From positions 1 through 64,000 of the forward strand of contig JAOPWC010000160.1 in assembly GCA_025965895.1 (NCBI GenBank): a DNA stretch of 64,000 bases, in the 5' to 3' direction. Positions 25,829-33,862 of this stretch are shown piece after piece. The stretch is from Mycobacterium sp. (GTDB taxonomy: Bacteria; Actinomycetota; Actinomycetes; Mycobacteriales; Mycobacteriaceae). A model generated the notes under the pieces. It saw only the letters and a program-made list of their open reading frames with translations. It was not told the DNA's origin and did no database searches. The position numbers were made by a program, and so were the translations under genes. The stretch's first letter is position 1. Each line of letters begins with the position of its first letter.

Positions 25829-26719
25829 TCACGGCAACGCGTATGCCGTGTCGACCGCGGAAACCGTGAAGCCCAAGCGCTCATAGGTGTGCACGGCGGC
25901 GGCGTTGTCGGCCTCCGTGTACAACATCACCATCGGGTCAGCGTGATCCGCCAACTTCTCGGCGAGGTGACGGATGCCGATCAAGGTCAGCACATGGCCC
26001 AGCCCGCGGCCCTGCGCCGCCGGATCGACGCCTACGACGTAGACCTCGCCCAGTCCCTCGTCCGGGTCGATCTTCGTCCAGTGAAAACCCAGCAACGCGC
26101 CGCTGTGTTCGTCGACCGCGAGAAACACCCCGCCGGCGTCGAACCACGGTGCACAGCGCCGCTCGGCGACGTCTTCAGCCGTCCAGCCACCCTGCTCCGG
26201 ATGCCACCAGAAGGCGGCGTTGTTCACCCGCAGCAACTCGGCGTCGTCCTCGGACCCGCGATACGTTCGCACACGCACGCCGTCAGGGACCGTCGGCTGC
26301 GGCAAGTCACGCAGCGGGCGGCGCATCTGCAGCAACTCGCGAACCGGGGTGAGGCCAAGTGCTGACGCCGTCGCACGAGCGGGCTCGAGGGTGCCGTGAG
26401 CCCAGATGCGGCTGGCGCCTCCGCTTTTCGTCAAAGCCTGCTGAATCATCGTCGACCCGATACCGCGGCGGCGCCAGTGCGGATGGACCGCCAGTTCGGC
26501 CATCGGCGCTGCGGTGTCGCTGCCCGCAGCCAGGTTCAGATATCCGAGCAGCCGACCGTCATCGGTCGCCACCAGGTGGGCGGTGCGGTCAGAGTCCAGT
26601 TCTCGCAGCACCTGCTCCCCGACCGGCGCGACCCCGTCCGCGTCGGCCGCCGCGGCGATCAGATCACGGACCTGCTGTTCGGGGACGGCGGCCGCTGAGC
26701 GCCAGCCGATCTGGGTCAC
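25829..26719 (-). CDS. mshD: Mycothiol synthase MshD
   Basis: 296 residues with two GNAT acetyltransferase domains. Acetyl-CoA-binding loops are visible in both (HPHWRRRGIGSTMIQQAL and DPAAQGRGLGHVLTLIGIRHLA), and the C-terminus MVMLYTEADNAAAVHTYERLGF is typical. It acetylates Cys-GlcN-Ins, the last step of mycothiol synthesis. Its GTG overlaps the glnR stop (GTGA), so it is translated as the second gene of a glnR-mshD operon. Confidence 0.95.
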   Translation of the reverse strand: MTQIGWRSAAAVPEQQVRDLIAAAADADGVAPVGEQVLRELDSDRTAHLVATDDGRLLGYLNLAAGSDTAAPMAELAVHPHWRRRGIGSTMIQQALTKSGGASRIWAHGTLEPARATASALGLTPVRELLQMRRPLRDLPQPTVPDGVRVRTYRGSEDDAELLRVNNAAFWWHPEQGGWTAEDVAERRCAPWFDAGGVFLAVDEHSGALLGFHWTKIDPDEGLGEVYVVGVDPAAQGRGLGHVLTLIGIRHLAEKLADHADPMVMLYTEADNAAAVHTYERLGFTVSAVDTAYALP

Positions 26720-27495
26720 GGAGTGCGCAGGGCTTCGGACACCGAGTCGGGAACTCCGTCGGCCACCGCGAACGCGTCGTCCGCCTCATCGTCGGCGAGC
26801 TCGGCATCGGCCGGTGAGGTCCGCCCGCGCGCGGGCCGCACGGCCTTGTAGCCGACGTTGCGCACGGTGCCGATCAGTGCCTCGTACTCGGCGCCGAGCT
26901 TGGCGCGCAGCCGTCGCACGTGGACGTCCACCGTGCGGGTGCCGCCGAAGAAGTCGTATCCCCAGACCTCCTGGAGCAGCTGGGCGCGGGTGAACACGCG
27001 GCCGGCGTGCTGCGCCAGGTACTTGAGCAGCTCGAACTCCTTGTAGGTCAGATCCAGCGGGCGACCTCGCAGCCGCGCGGTGTAGGTGCCCTCGTCGATG
27101 ACCAGCTCGCCGAGCGTGGTCTTGCCCAGGCCTTCCTGATTCGCCACCCCGCCGCGGCGTCCGACCAGCAGTCGCAGCCGGGCGTCGATCTCGGCCGGCC
27201 CGGTGCTGGGCAGCAGGATCTCGTCCAGTCCCCATTCGACGTTCACCGCGACCAGCCCGCCCTCGTTCACCACGGCCACGACCGGAACCGACGTTCCGGT
27301 GGTGCCGAGCAGCCGGCACAGCCCGCGCGCCGCCGCCAGGTCAGTGCGTGCGTCGACGATCGCGACATCGGCGCTGCCGGCTTCCAGCAACGACGACACT
27401 TCCGTCGGGGCAGACCGCACCGAGTGTGGCAACAGCGACAACGACGGCAGCACCGACTCAGGATGAGGGTCGACGGTGAGTAGCAGTAAATCCAA
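26716..27495 (-). CDS. glnR: GlnR-type nitrogen response regulator
   Basis: 259 residues starting at TTG 27495, which is set by a strong AGGAGGG at 27500-27507. The atypical receiver has DVAIVDARTD and lacks the full acidic pocket. The C-terminal winged helix (LTYKEFELLKYLAQHAGRVF, TRAQLLQEVWGYDFFGGTRTV, DVHVRRLRAKLG, LIGTVRNVGYKAVRP) is nearly diagnostic of actinobacterial GlnR. A charged Asp/Ala-rich tail follows. GlnR controls nitrogen assimilation genes. Downstream mshD is coupled. Confidence 0.93.
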   Translation of the reverse strand: MDLLLLTVDPHPESVLPSLSLLPHSVRSAPTEVSSLLEAGSADVAIVDARTDLAAARGLCRLLGTTGTSVPVVAVVNEGGLVAVNVEWGLDEILLPSTGPAEIDARLRLLVGRRGGVANQEGLGKTTLGELVIDEGTYTARLRGRPLDLTYKEFELLKYLAQHAGRVFTRAQLLQEVWGYDFFGGTRTVDVHVRRLRAKLGAEYEALIGTVRNVGYKAVRPARGRTSPADAELADDEADDAFAVADGVPDSVSEALRTP

Positions 27496-27637
27496 GAGAC
27501 CCTCCTGCGCGGGGGGTACGACATCCCGACGTACGGCCGATGAAAGCCCGATTTACGGGCTACGGTCACCCAACGATACCGCGCCACCTGCGAGTTAGCC
27601 GCGCGTGGGCGGCCCGGCAAGGCCGGTAGGCGAGAAT

Positions 27638-28441
27638 GTGCGGGTGCGCGCGCTCGTGGTTACCGTCATTGTGACCGTCGTCGCGCTCACGGCCGGCGCG
27701 GTCGGCGCGGATTTCGGCACCGCGATCTACGCCGAATACCGGATCGCCCGCACACTGCGCAGCGAAGCCGGCCTTTCTTTCGACCCCTGGGTGGGCATCA
27801 TCGGTTTCCCGTTCATCTCGCAGGCACTCCGGCACCGCTACGGCGAAATCGAGTTCAAGGCCAACGGCGTGGAACACGCCAGGGTGGGCGAGGCGGGGTT
27901 GGAAGCCACGCTGCATTCGGTCGATCTCGGCCAGGCATCGTGGCTCGTCCGGCCCAACGTCCCGCTGCACGTGGGCAAGGTCGAAAGCCGCATCATCATC
28001 GACTCGACGCACCTGGGCCGGTTCATGGGCATAAACGACCTCATGGTGGAGGCACCGTCCAAGGAGACCAATGACGCCACCGGCGGCACCACCGAATCAG
28101 GCATCTCCAGCAGCACCGGCCTGGTGTTCACCGGGACGCCGAAGTCCGCGGACTTCCCCAAGCGGGTCAGCGTCACGGTGGATCTGTCCACGGCAGGGAC
28201 AGACAACTCGACGCTCGTGTTCACCGCGACAAGCGTGACCACCGGAGCGGGCACCGCCGACCAGCAGGTATCTGCCGACAGACAGGACGCGGTGTTGGCC
28301 GCGTTCACCACGAGCCTGCCCGGGCAGCGGCTGCCGTTCGGCGTCGCGCCCACCCATCAAGGTGTCCGCGGATCGGACGTGATCGTGGAAGGGATCGCCC
28401 AGGGAGTAACCATCGCCCTGGACGGGTTCAGGCAGTCATGA
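27638..28441 (+). CDS. lmeA: LmeA-like exported protein (DUF2993)
   Basis: 267 residues from GTG 27638. The N-terminus (MRVRALVVTVIVTVVALTAG) is a signal peptide or anchor. DUF2993 features include SFDPWVGIIGFPFISQALRHRY and long beta-rich repeats, as in SMP/BPI-like lipid-binding folds. LmeA of M. smegmatis is needed for mannan elongation in lipomannan and lipoarabinomannan; the assignment rests on family and on its place beside thiX. Its stop overlaps the thiX start (ATGA). Confidence 0.88.
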   Translation: MRVRALVVTVIVTVVALTAGAVGADFGTAIYAEYRIARTLRSEAGLSFDPWVGIIGFPFISQALRHRYGEIEFKANGVEHARVGEAGLEATLHSVDLGQASWLVRPNVPLHVGKVESRIIIDSTHLGRFMGINDLMVEAPSKETNDATGGTTESGISSSTGLVFTGTPKSADFPKRVSVTVDLSTAGTDNSTLVFTATSVTTGAGTADQQVSADRQDAVLAAFTTSLPGQRLPFGVAPTHQGVRGSDVIVEGIAQGVTIALDGFRQS

Positions 28442-28860
28442 CCGTGTCGTTGACCGTCGCCATCACCATTGTCGCGGCCGCGCTGGCGGCAGCGGCGGTG
28501 ATCGGTGTGCAGCTCAAGCGGCGGTCCGGGGTGCTGCGGGAAGTCACCGACGGGGCCGAGCTGGACACCAGCGACCTGGGACTCTCACGGACCGGCCCGA
28601 CGGTGGTGCACTTCAGCGCGGTGTGGTGCGGGCCGTGTGCGGCGGTTCGCCAGGTCGTCAACCAGGTCTGCGGCGAGTTACCGGACGTCGCGCATGTGGA
28701 GATCGATATGGACGTAAATCCGATTGCTGCGCGCCATCTTTCGGTGTTGTCGCTGCCGACGACGTTCATCTTCGACGCCGACGGACGACAGCGCTACCGG
28801 ACGGCGGGAGTACCACGCCGGGCAAACCTGCGGGCGGCTCTGCAACCACTGTTGGCTTGA
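28438..28860 (+). CDS. thiX: Membrane-anchored thioredoxin-like protein ThiX
   Basis: 140 residues. One N-terminal membrane span (VAITIVAAALAAAAVIGVQL) precedes a thioredoxin fold with the redox motif VWCGPCAAV (Cys64, Cys67) and the cis-Pro segment LSLPTTFIFD. It probably works outside or at the membrane in disulfide or sulfur chemistry, consistent with the sulfurtransferase genes downstream. Translation is coupled to lmeA. Confidence 0.9.
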   Translation: MTVSLTVAITIVAAALAAAAVIGVQLKRRSGVLREVTDGAELDTSDLGLSRTGPTVVHFSAVWCGPCAAVRQVVNQVCGELPDVAHVEIDMDVNPIAARHLSVLSLPTTFIFDADGRQRYRTAGVPRRANLRAALQPLLA

Positions 28861-28876
28861 CCACACCCCGATTAGG

Positions 28877-28882
28877 TAGGCT
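28877..28882 (+). promoter_or_regulatory. Putative -10 for a leaderless transcript starting at the poly-Cys ORF
   Basis: TAGGCT (TANNNT) ends 6 bases before the GTG at 28889, the spacing at which mycobacterial transcription starts on the first base of the start codon. No ribosome-binding site precedes the GTG, as expected for a leaderless ORF. Confidence 0.6.
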
Positions 28883-28888
28883 GGCGAT

Positions 28889-28978
28889 GTGTTCACCCGC
28901 CTCGAGCCGATGCTCACCAAGCGCCGCGCAGTAGATCTGTGCCGCGTTGCGGGTTGTTGCTGTTGCTGTTGCCGCTGA
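28889..28978 (+). CDS. Poly-cysteine leader peptide (cysteine-responsive uORF)
   Basis: A 29-codon ORF reads MFTRLEPMLTKRRAVDLCRV, then AGCCCCCCR and TGA. It has a Cys at position 18 and six consecutive Cys codons (alternating TGT/TGC) at 23-28. It is too short for ordinary gene calling. Poly-cysteine leaderless ORFs in front of this same sulfur locus have been described in mycobacteria as attenuators: when charged Cys-tRNA is scarce the ribosome stalls and the downstream genes are expressed. Here it precedes the DUF4395-cysA2-sseC2 genes, and a hairpin begins exactly at its last codons. Confidence 0.88.
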   Translation: MFTRLEPMLTKRRAVDLCRVAGCCCCCCR

Positions 28979-29038
28979 GCGCCACGCTCGTCAGCGGCCA
29001 TTCTGGCCTGTCCCTTGCCAGCTCTGTCAGCACAGGAG
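28971..29038 (+). promoter_or_regulatory. Attenuator hairpins between poly-Cys ORF and DUF4395 gene
   Basis: GCCGCTGA (28971-28978, containing the leader stop) pairs perfectly with TCAGCGGC (28991-28998). A second hairpin, GGCCA-TTC-TGGCC (28996-29008), shares three bases with the first, so they exclude each other. A third possible stem, CTCTGT (29022-29027) with ACAG(G)AG (29032-29038), would hide the AGGAG ribosome-binding site of the next gene. Stalling at the Cys run would cover the first stem. The regulatory reading is inference. Confidence 0.55.
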
Positions 29039-29045
29039 TATTTCG

Positions 29046-29504
29046 ATGCCGACCAACACCGCCCGAGAGGTGGACGTTCGTGGTCCCCGCTTTGCCGCCT
29101 GGGTCACCAGCGCGGTTCTGGTACTGACCCTGATCGTCGCAGCGTTCAGCCCGGCGGCGGCCGCGGTGGTGCTCGGCCTGCAGGCAGTTGTCTTCGCGAT
29201 CGGCGCGCTGCGTGGTCCCCGGGTCAGCCCGTACGGCCGCATCTACGCCGCGCTGGTCGCCCCCCGGCTGGGGCCTGTCACCGAGCGGGAGCCGGTAGCA
29301 CCGCTGAAGTTCGCCCAACTCGTCGGGTTCGTCTTCGCCGTTGCCGGGGTGATCGGTTTCGCGACCGGGCTGACCGTTCTGGGCGAGATCGCGACCGCGT
29401 TCGCGTTGGTGGCAGCATTCCTCAACGCGGCGTTCGGCATTTGCCTGGGATGCCAGCTGTACCCGCTCGTCGCCCGACTACGCCGAACGTCGGCGTCGGC
29501 CTGA
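29046..29504 (+). CDS. DUF4395 integral membrane protein
   Basis: 152 residues from ATG 29046, preceded by AGGAG at 29034-29038. Four hydrophobic segments are visible (WVTSAVLVLTLIVAAF, AAAVVLGLQAVVFAIGAL, LVGFVFAVAGVIGFATGL, AFALVAAFLNAAFGICLG). The Cys pair in GICLGCQLY near the end is conserved in DUF4395 proteins, which are often found with sulfurtransferase or thioredoxin genes. Transport or redox handling of sulfur compounds is a reasonable guess. Confidence 0.85.
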   Translation: MPTNTAREVDVRGPRFAAWVTSAVLVLTLIVAAFSPAAAAVVLGLQAVVFAIGALRGPRVSPYGRIYAALVAPRLGPVTEREPVAPLKFAQLVGFVFAVAGVIGFATGLTVLGEIATAFALVAAFLNAAFGICLGCQLYPLVARLRRTSASA

Positions 29505-29532
29505 CCCGATCCACGCAACCGAAAGGAAACCC

Positions 29533-30366
29533 ATGGCTCGCTCCGACGTCCTGGTCACCGCTGACTGGGCCGAGAGCAATCTCGACGCACCCAACACCGT
29601 CTTCGTCGAGGTCGACGAGGACACCAGCGCTTACGACGACGGCCACATCGCCGGCGCGGTCAGACTGGACTGGCGCAAAGATCTGCAGGATCCGGTGAAG
29701 CGGGATTTCGTTGACGCCGAACAGTTCTCGAAGCTGCTGTCCGATCGCGGCATCGCCAACGACGACACGGTGATCCTCTACGGCGGCAACAACAACTGGT
29801 TCGCCGCGTACGCGTACTGGTACTTCAAGCTGTACGGGCACGACAAGGTCAAGCTGCTCGACGGCGGACGCAAGAAGTGGGAGCTCGACGGGCGCCCGCT
29901 GTCCACCGACACCGTCAACCGCCCCTCGACGAGCTACACCGCCAAGCAGCCCGACAACGCGATCCGCGCCTTCCGTGACGAGGTCATCGCCGCGATCGGC
30001 GACAAGAACCTCGTCGACGTGCGGTCGCCCGACGAATTCTCCGGCAAGATCTTGGCTCCCGCGCACCTGCCGCAGGAGCAGAGCCAGCGGCCCGGCCACA
30101 TCCCGGGTGCGATCAACGTGCCGTGGAGCAAGGCCGCCAAGGAGGACGGCACGTTCAAGTCCGACGACGAGCTGGCCAAGTTATACGCCGACGCCGGCCT
30201 GGACGGCGCCAAGGAGACCATCGCCTACTGCCGCATCGGGGAGCGCTCGTCGCACACGTGGTTCGTGCTGCGTGAGCTCCTCGGGCACGAAAACGTCAAA
30301 AACTACGACGGAAGTTGGACCGAATACGGCTCTCTCGTGGGGGCCCCGATTGAGTTGGGAAACTGA
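29533..30366 (+). CDS. cysA2: Thiosulfate sulfurtransferase (rhodanese) CysA2
   Basis: 277 residues with two rhodanese domains: an inactive first (VEVDEDTSAYDDGHIAGAVR) and a catalytic second (VDVRSPDEFSGKI, then RPGHIPGAINVPW) with Cys233 in the loop YCRIGERSSHT. CRxGxR is the thiosulfate-type active-site loop. AAAGGA precedes the ATG. It transfers sulfane sulfur from thiosulfate to acceptors. It is followed at once by sseC2, and both lie downstream of the poly-Cys leader. Confidence 0.95.
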   Translation: MARSDVLVTADWAESNLDAPNTVFVEVDEDTSAYDDGHIAGAVRLDWRKDLQDPVKRDFVDAEQFSKLLSDRGIANDDTVILYGGNNNWFAAYAYWYFKLYGHDKVKLLDGGRKKWELDGRPLSTDTVNRPSTSYTAKQPDNAIRAFRDEVIAAIGDKNLVDVRSPDEFSGKILAPAHLPQEQSQRPGHIPGAINVPWSKAAKEDGTFKSDDELAKLYADAGLDGAKETIAYCRIGERSSHTWFVLRELLGHENVKNYDGSWTEYGSLVGAPIELGN

Positions 30367-30368
30367 TT

Positions 30369-30671
30369 ATGTGCTCTGCACCGAAGCAAGGACAGACGCT
30401 GCCGGCCAGTGTTGACGTGGAGAAGGAGACCGTGATCACCGGCCGGGTCGTCGACGGCTCGGGGCAGCCGGTGGGGGGCGCGTTCGTGCGTCTGCTCGAC
30501 GCCTCCGACGAGTTCACCGCCGAGGTGGTGGCGTCGGCCACGGGTGATTTCCGGTTCTTCGCGGCCCCGGGTTCGTGGACGGTGCGGGCGCTGTCGGCGA
30601 TCGGCAGCGGCGACTCGGTGGTGGCGCCGCGGGGCGCCGGCATCCATGAGGTCGACGTCAAGGTCGCCTGA
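30369..30671 (+). CDS. sseC2: DUF1416 protein SseC2
   Basis: 100 residues. The body (TVITGRVVDGSGQPVGGAFVRLL, FTAEVVASATGDFRFFAAPGSWTVRAL) is a single carboxypeptidase-regulatory-like beta-sandwich, the DUF1416 family. It begins MCSAPKQG, and this N-terminal Cys is a family hallmark possibly accepting sulfur from CysA2. It starts 2 bp after the cysA2 stop, so co-translation is likely. The partner role is inferred from this conserved pairing. Confidence 0.92.
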   Translation: MCSAPKQGQTLPASVDVEKETVITGRVVDGSGQPVGGAFVRLLDASDEFTAEVVASATGDFRFFAAPGSWTVRALSAIGSGDSVVAPRGAGIHEVDVKVA

Positions 30672-30706
30672 GACCCGGCGACCACGCCCCGACTAGACTC
30701 CGTCTC

Positions 30707-30805
30707 GTGGTGCTGTTCTACGAGATCTTGATGGTCACCTGCGTCGTCGTGATCACCTGGTTCGCGTTGTACGCCGTGTACCGCCTCATCTCCGACGACT
30801 CGTGA
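30707..30805 (+). CDS. Small membrane peptide (32 aa), leaderless
   Basis: GTG 30707 opens a 32-codon ORF starting MVLFYEILMVTCVVVITWFA and ending RLISDDS, one transmembrane helix with short charged ends. TAGACT at 30694-30699 lies 7 bp before the start, fitting a leaderless transcript. Its TGA overlaps the GTG of the nitrobindin gene (GTGA), so it is probably translated as the first member of that pair. It is too short for routine annotation. Function is unknown. Confidence 0.65.
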   Translation: MVLFYEILMVTCVVVITWFALYAVYRLISDDS

Positions 30806-31452
30806 GCTCGCCCGACCCCCAACTGGGCTCAGGCGAGCGGGCGGTGGCCGCGGCGGCGGAGCGTGCGAAGACGACGGCTGCCCGCAACATCCCTGTCTTC
30901 AACGACCTGCCGCTGCCCGCTGACACCGCGAACCTGCGTGAGGGCGAGAACCTGCACGATGCGCTGCTGGCGCTGCTGCCTCTCGTCGGGGTGTGGCGCG
31001 GCGAGGGGGAAGGCCGCGGCCCGCATGGCGATTACCGCTTCGGCCAGCAGATCATCGTCTCCCACGACGGCCGCGACTATCTGAATTGGGAGTCGCGGTC
31101 CTGGCGGCTCACCGAGCAGGGCGAGTACGACGAGCCCACGCTGCGGGAGAACGGCTTCTGGCGGTTCGTGAACGACCCCACCGACCCGAGCGAGGCGCAG
31201 GCGATCGAATTGCTGCTCGCGCATTCGGCCGGCTATGTCGAGCTGTTCTACGGCCGGCCCCTCACGCAGTCGTCCTGGGAGCTGGTCACCGATGCGCTTG
31301 CCCGCAGCCGCTCCGGGGTATTGGTCGGCGGCGCCAAGCGCCTGTACGGGATCGTCGAGGGCGGCGATCTGGCGTATGTGGAGGAACGCGTCGATGCCGA
31401 CGGCGGGCTGGTGCCGCACCTGTCCGCGCGGCTGGCGCGGTACGCGGGCTGA
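30802..31452 (+). CDS. Nitrobindin-like heme/FABP-fold protein (DUF1794)
   Basis: 216 residues. The beta-barrel signature GVWRGEGEGRGP, then YLNWESRSWRL and the C-terminal LYGIVEGGDLAYVEERV segment, match the nitrobindin (THAP4-like) family. M. tuberculosis Rv0813c, located at the same place, belongs here. Nitrobindins bind ferric heme and may handle nitric oxide or peroxynitrite. GTG 30802 overlaps the small peptide's stop. Confidence 0.88.
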   Translation: MSSPDPQLGSGERAVAAAAERAKTTAARNIPVFNDLPLPADTANLREGENLHDALLALLPLVGVWRGEGEGRGPHGDYRFGQQIIVSHDGRDYLNWESRSWRLTEQGEYDEPTLRENGFWRFVNDPTDPSEAQAIELLLAHSAGYVELFYGRPLTQSSWELVTDALARSRSGVLVGGAKRLYGIVEGGDLAYVEERVDADGGLVPHLSARLARYAG

Positions 31453-31476
31453 CGCGTCAGGCCCGGGATATGGAGC

Positions 31477-31527
31477 GGCCCCCGAGCCGCATGTTCCTGG
31501 TTGGACGAACCGAGGGGCTCGGGGGCC
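31477..31527. terminator. Long inverted repeat, possible terminator between convergent genes
   Basis: GGCCCCCGAGCC at 31477-31488 and GGCTCGGGGGCC at 31516-31527 are perfect 12-bp arms with a 27-base loop, 25 bp after the nitrobindin stop. No T-tract follows, as is common for mycobacterial terminators. The rest of 31453-31735 shows no gene. Confidence 0.5.
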
Positions 31528-31735
31528 GGGTGACTGCGGGGAATTGCCAGCGCTTGCGGCAGGATTCCTCGCCGATGAGAGCTCGCGAAGAGCGCCCATA
31601 CCGCGGCTGCTAGCCGGCAGTCACCTCACGTGTCCATAAGTCAATCAATTCGCGGACCACCTCCTTCCTCGTGTACCGGCGACCGTACCCGCACGACGAC
31701 GCCGCGACAACCGAAATACTTTCGCCCGAAGCGGA

Positions 31736-32587
31736 TCAGCGGTCGCTGGCGATCGCCAGGTCGATCAGCTCGCGGAATTCGTCCGCAATCGGCGACGGCG
31801 GCAGCGCGCGGGCGTCGAGAGTGTGGACGCGAGCAGCCAGCGTGATGCTGGACACAAGCCAAATGCCTTGAGCTGTCAGCAGATCCGCGGGCCGCAGCGG
31901 CTGGTAGTCGCAGCGGTAGCCCTTGGCCGCCGCGACGGTGAACAGCGCCTGCTGGGTGGTGCCGTGCAGGATCGGCAGCGACGGCGGCGGGCTCACCAGC
32001 GCGCCGCCGGTCGCGATGACGACCGTTGAACGCGGCCCCTCCAGGACGTAACCGTCGGAGCTGACGAAGATCACGTCGCCGGCGCCATGTTCGGCGGCGT
32101 GGCGCAGCGCGGCCATGTTGACCGCGTACGACAGCGTCTTCGCACCGGCGAGCAGCCACGGCGCCGCCGACGCTGTGGTGGGCAACCCGCGAGCGAGCGT
32201 CAACGCGGCCAGCCCGTCGCTGCGCGCTGCCGCCACCCTCGACGGCAGCGGGTTCACGGTCAGATACCCGGTCGGGGGTCCACCGCTCTCCCGTCCGCGG
32301 CTGTAAACCAGCCGCATCACCCCCTCATCGCCGTGCTCCTGATCCCAGAAGCGGGCCGCGGCATCGGCGGCGCCGCGCCAGGCGTCGGCGTCGGGCGCGG
32401 GCAGGTCCATCATCTCTGCGGAGTGCGCAAGCCGCTGCAGGTGCGCGTCGAGCAGACATGGATGCCCGTCGCGGATCAGCAGGGTTTCAAAGATGCCGTC
32501 GCCGCGCACCGCGGCGAGGTCGTCGGCGAACAGCAGCGGCGCCGCCGGATCGTGGAATTCACCGTCAAGGGTGACGACAACAGGCAT
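31736..32587 (-). CDS. Class IV aminotransferase / aminodeoxychorismate lyase-like (PabC family)
   Basis: 283 residues from ATG 32587. The PLP class IV fold is evident: GDGIFETLLIRDGHP, RLVYSRGRE, KTLSYAVNMAAL (containing the PLP Lys), then GDVIFVSSDGYVLEGPRSTV and LPILHGTTQQALF. Branched-chain aminotransferases, D-amino-acid aminotransferases and 4-amino-4-deoxychorismate lyase share this pattern; the short length and location (Rv0812 equivalent) suggest the last. It is divergent from the YgfZ-like gene. Confidence 0.85.
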   Translation of the reverse strand: MPVVVTLDGEFHDPAAPLLFADDLAAVRGDGIFETLLIRDGHPCLLDAHLQRLAHSAEMMDLPAPDADAWRGAADAAARFWDQEHGDEGVMRLVYSRGRESGGPPTGYLTVNPLPSRVAAARSDGLAALTLARGLPTTASAAPWLLAGAKTLSYAVNMAALRHAAEHGAGDVIFVSSDGYVLEGPRSTVVIATGGALVSPPPSLPILHGTTQQALFTVAAAKGYRCDYQPLRPADLLTAQGIWLVSSITLAARVHTLDARALPPSPIADEFRELIDLAIASDR

Positions 32588-32636
32588 GCGCGACAGGGTA
32601 ACGGGGTGCTCGGGATTTAAATCGTAGAGTTGAAGC

Positions 32637-33722
32637 ATGTCCGCCGTGCCCGCCCCCGACTCCAGCCCCGACTCCGGAGCGGTCTGGCATTACGGCGACC
32701 CGCTCGGCGAACAGCGTTCCGCCCTGACCGACGCGGTGGTGGTCGACCGCTCCCATCGCGCGGTGCTGACCCTCACCGGCGCCGAGCGGCTGCCGTGGCT
32801 GCACAACATCTCCTCTCAGCACGTCGCCGCGTTGCCCGACGGAGCCAGCGTGGAGAACCTCAGCCTCGATGGCCAGGGCCGTGTCGAAGACCACTGGATC
32901 CAGACCGACCTGGATGGTGTCACCTACCTCGACACCGAACCGTGGCGAGGTGAGCCGCTGCTGGCTTACCTGCGCCGAATGATGTTCTGGGCTGATGTCG
33001 CGCCCGAGACCGGCGACTACGGCGTGTTGTCGCTGCTGGGCCCGGCGCTGGCGGAGCGTCGGGTGCTGGCCGCCCTGGGCCTCGATACGCTGCCCGGGCC
33101 GCTGGTCGCGGTGCCGTTGGCCGGCGGCGGTTTCGTGCGCGGCATGCCGGCGGACCGCGACGGCCCGTCGGTCGCCGTGGACCTCGTCGTGCCCCGCGCT
33201 GACCTGGAGGACTGGCGTCGGCGGCTGCAGGCGGCCGGGCTGCGTCCTGCGGGCGTGTGGACCTATGAGGCGCACCGGGTTGCCGGGCTGCGGCCCCGGC
33301 TGGGCGTCGACACCGACGAGCGCACGATCCCGCACGAGGTCGGCTGGATCGGCACGGCCGTACACCTGGACAAGGGCTGTTACCGCGGACAGGAAACGGT
33401 CGCGCGGGTGCACAACCTGGGCCGGCCACCGAGGATGCTGGTGTTGACCCACCTCGACGGCTCGGTGAGCCGCCCGGTCACCGGGTCGGTCGTGACGGCC
33501 GGTGGCCGCGCGGTCGGTCGGCTTGGCACCGTGGTCGACCACGTCGACCTCGGTCCGGTGGCGCTCGCGCTGGTCAAGCGGGGACTGCCGCCGGAGACCG
33601 GGTTGAGCACCGGCGGGGACGAACCGGTTCCACTGGCGATCGACCCCGACACCGTGCCGTCGGCCGACGTCCTCGGCGCCGGCCGCGCCGCTGTCGAGCG
33701 GCTGCGCGGCCCCCGGCGGTGA
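32637..33722 (+). CDS. YgfZ/GcvT-like folate-binding protein
   Basis: 361 residues. The YgfZ signature is present as LDKGCYRGQETVARVHNLG (K-G-C-Y-x-G-Q-E), with LTGAERLPWLHNISSQHVAAL near the N-terminus. YgfZ proteins use tetrahydrofolate and a reactive Cys to help build or repair iron-sulfur enzymes. The full-length three-lobed form is retained. Divergent from the PabC-like gene, which makes a folate precursor, so the pair is folate-themed. Confidence 0.9.
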   Translation: MSAVPAPDSSPDSGAVWHYGDPLGEQRSALTDAVVVDRSHRAVLTLTGAERLPWLHNISSQHVAALPDGASVENLSLDGQGRVEDHWIQTDLDGVTYLDTEPWRGEPLLAYLRRMMFWADVAPETGDYGVLSLLGPALAERRVLAALGLDTLPGPLVAVPLAGGGFVRGMPADRDGPSVAVDLVVPRADLEDWRRRLQAAGLRPAGVWTYEAHRVAGLRPRLGVDTDERTIPHEVGWIGTAVHLDKGCYRGQETVARVHNLGRPPRMLVLTHLDGSVSRPVTGSVVTAGGRAVGRLGTVVDHVDLGPVALALVKRGLPPETGLSTGGDEPVPLAIDPDTVPSADVLGAGRAAVERLRGPRR

Positions 33723-33862
33723 CCTGCACCGCACCGGCGGGAAGGCCTGCCAGCGCACCGCGCCACGGCACGGTAAAGTGTTGTCAGGACTTACAAAGAC
33801 AGACTCAGATCGGAGCCGCCTTCTCATCGGGCCGCTCCGTTATTGCGCGAGGGGGTTCCCCC

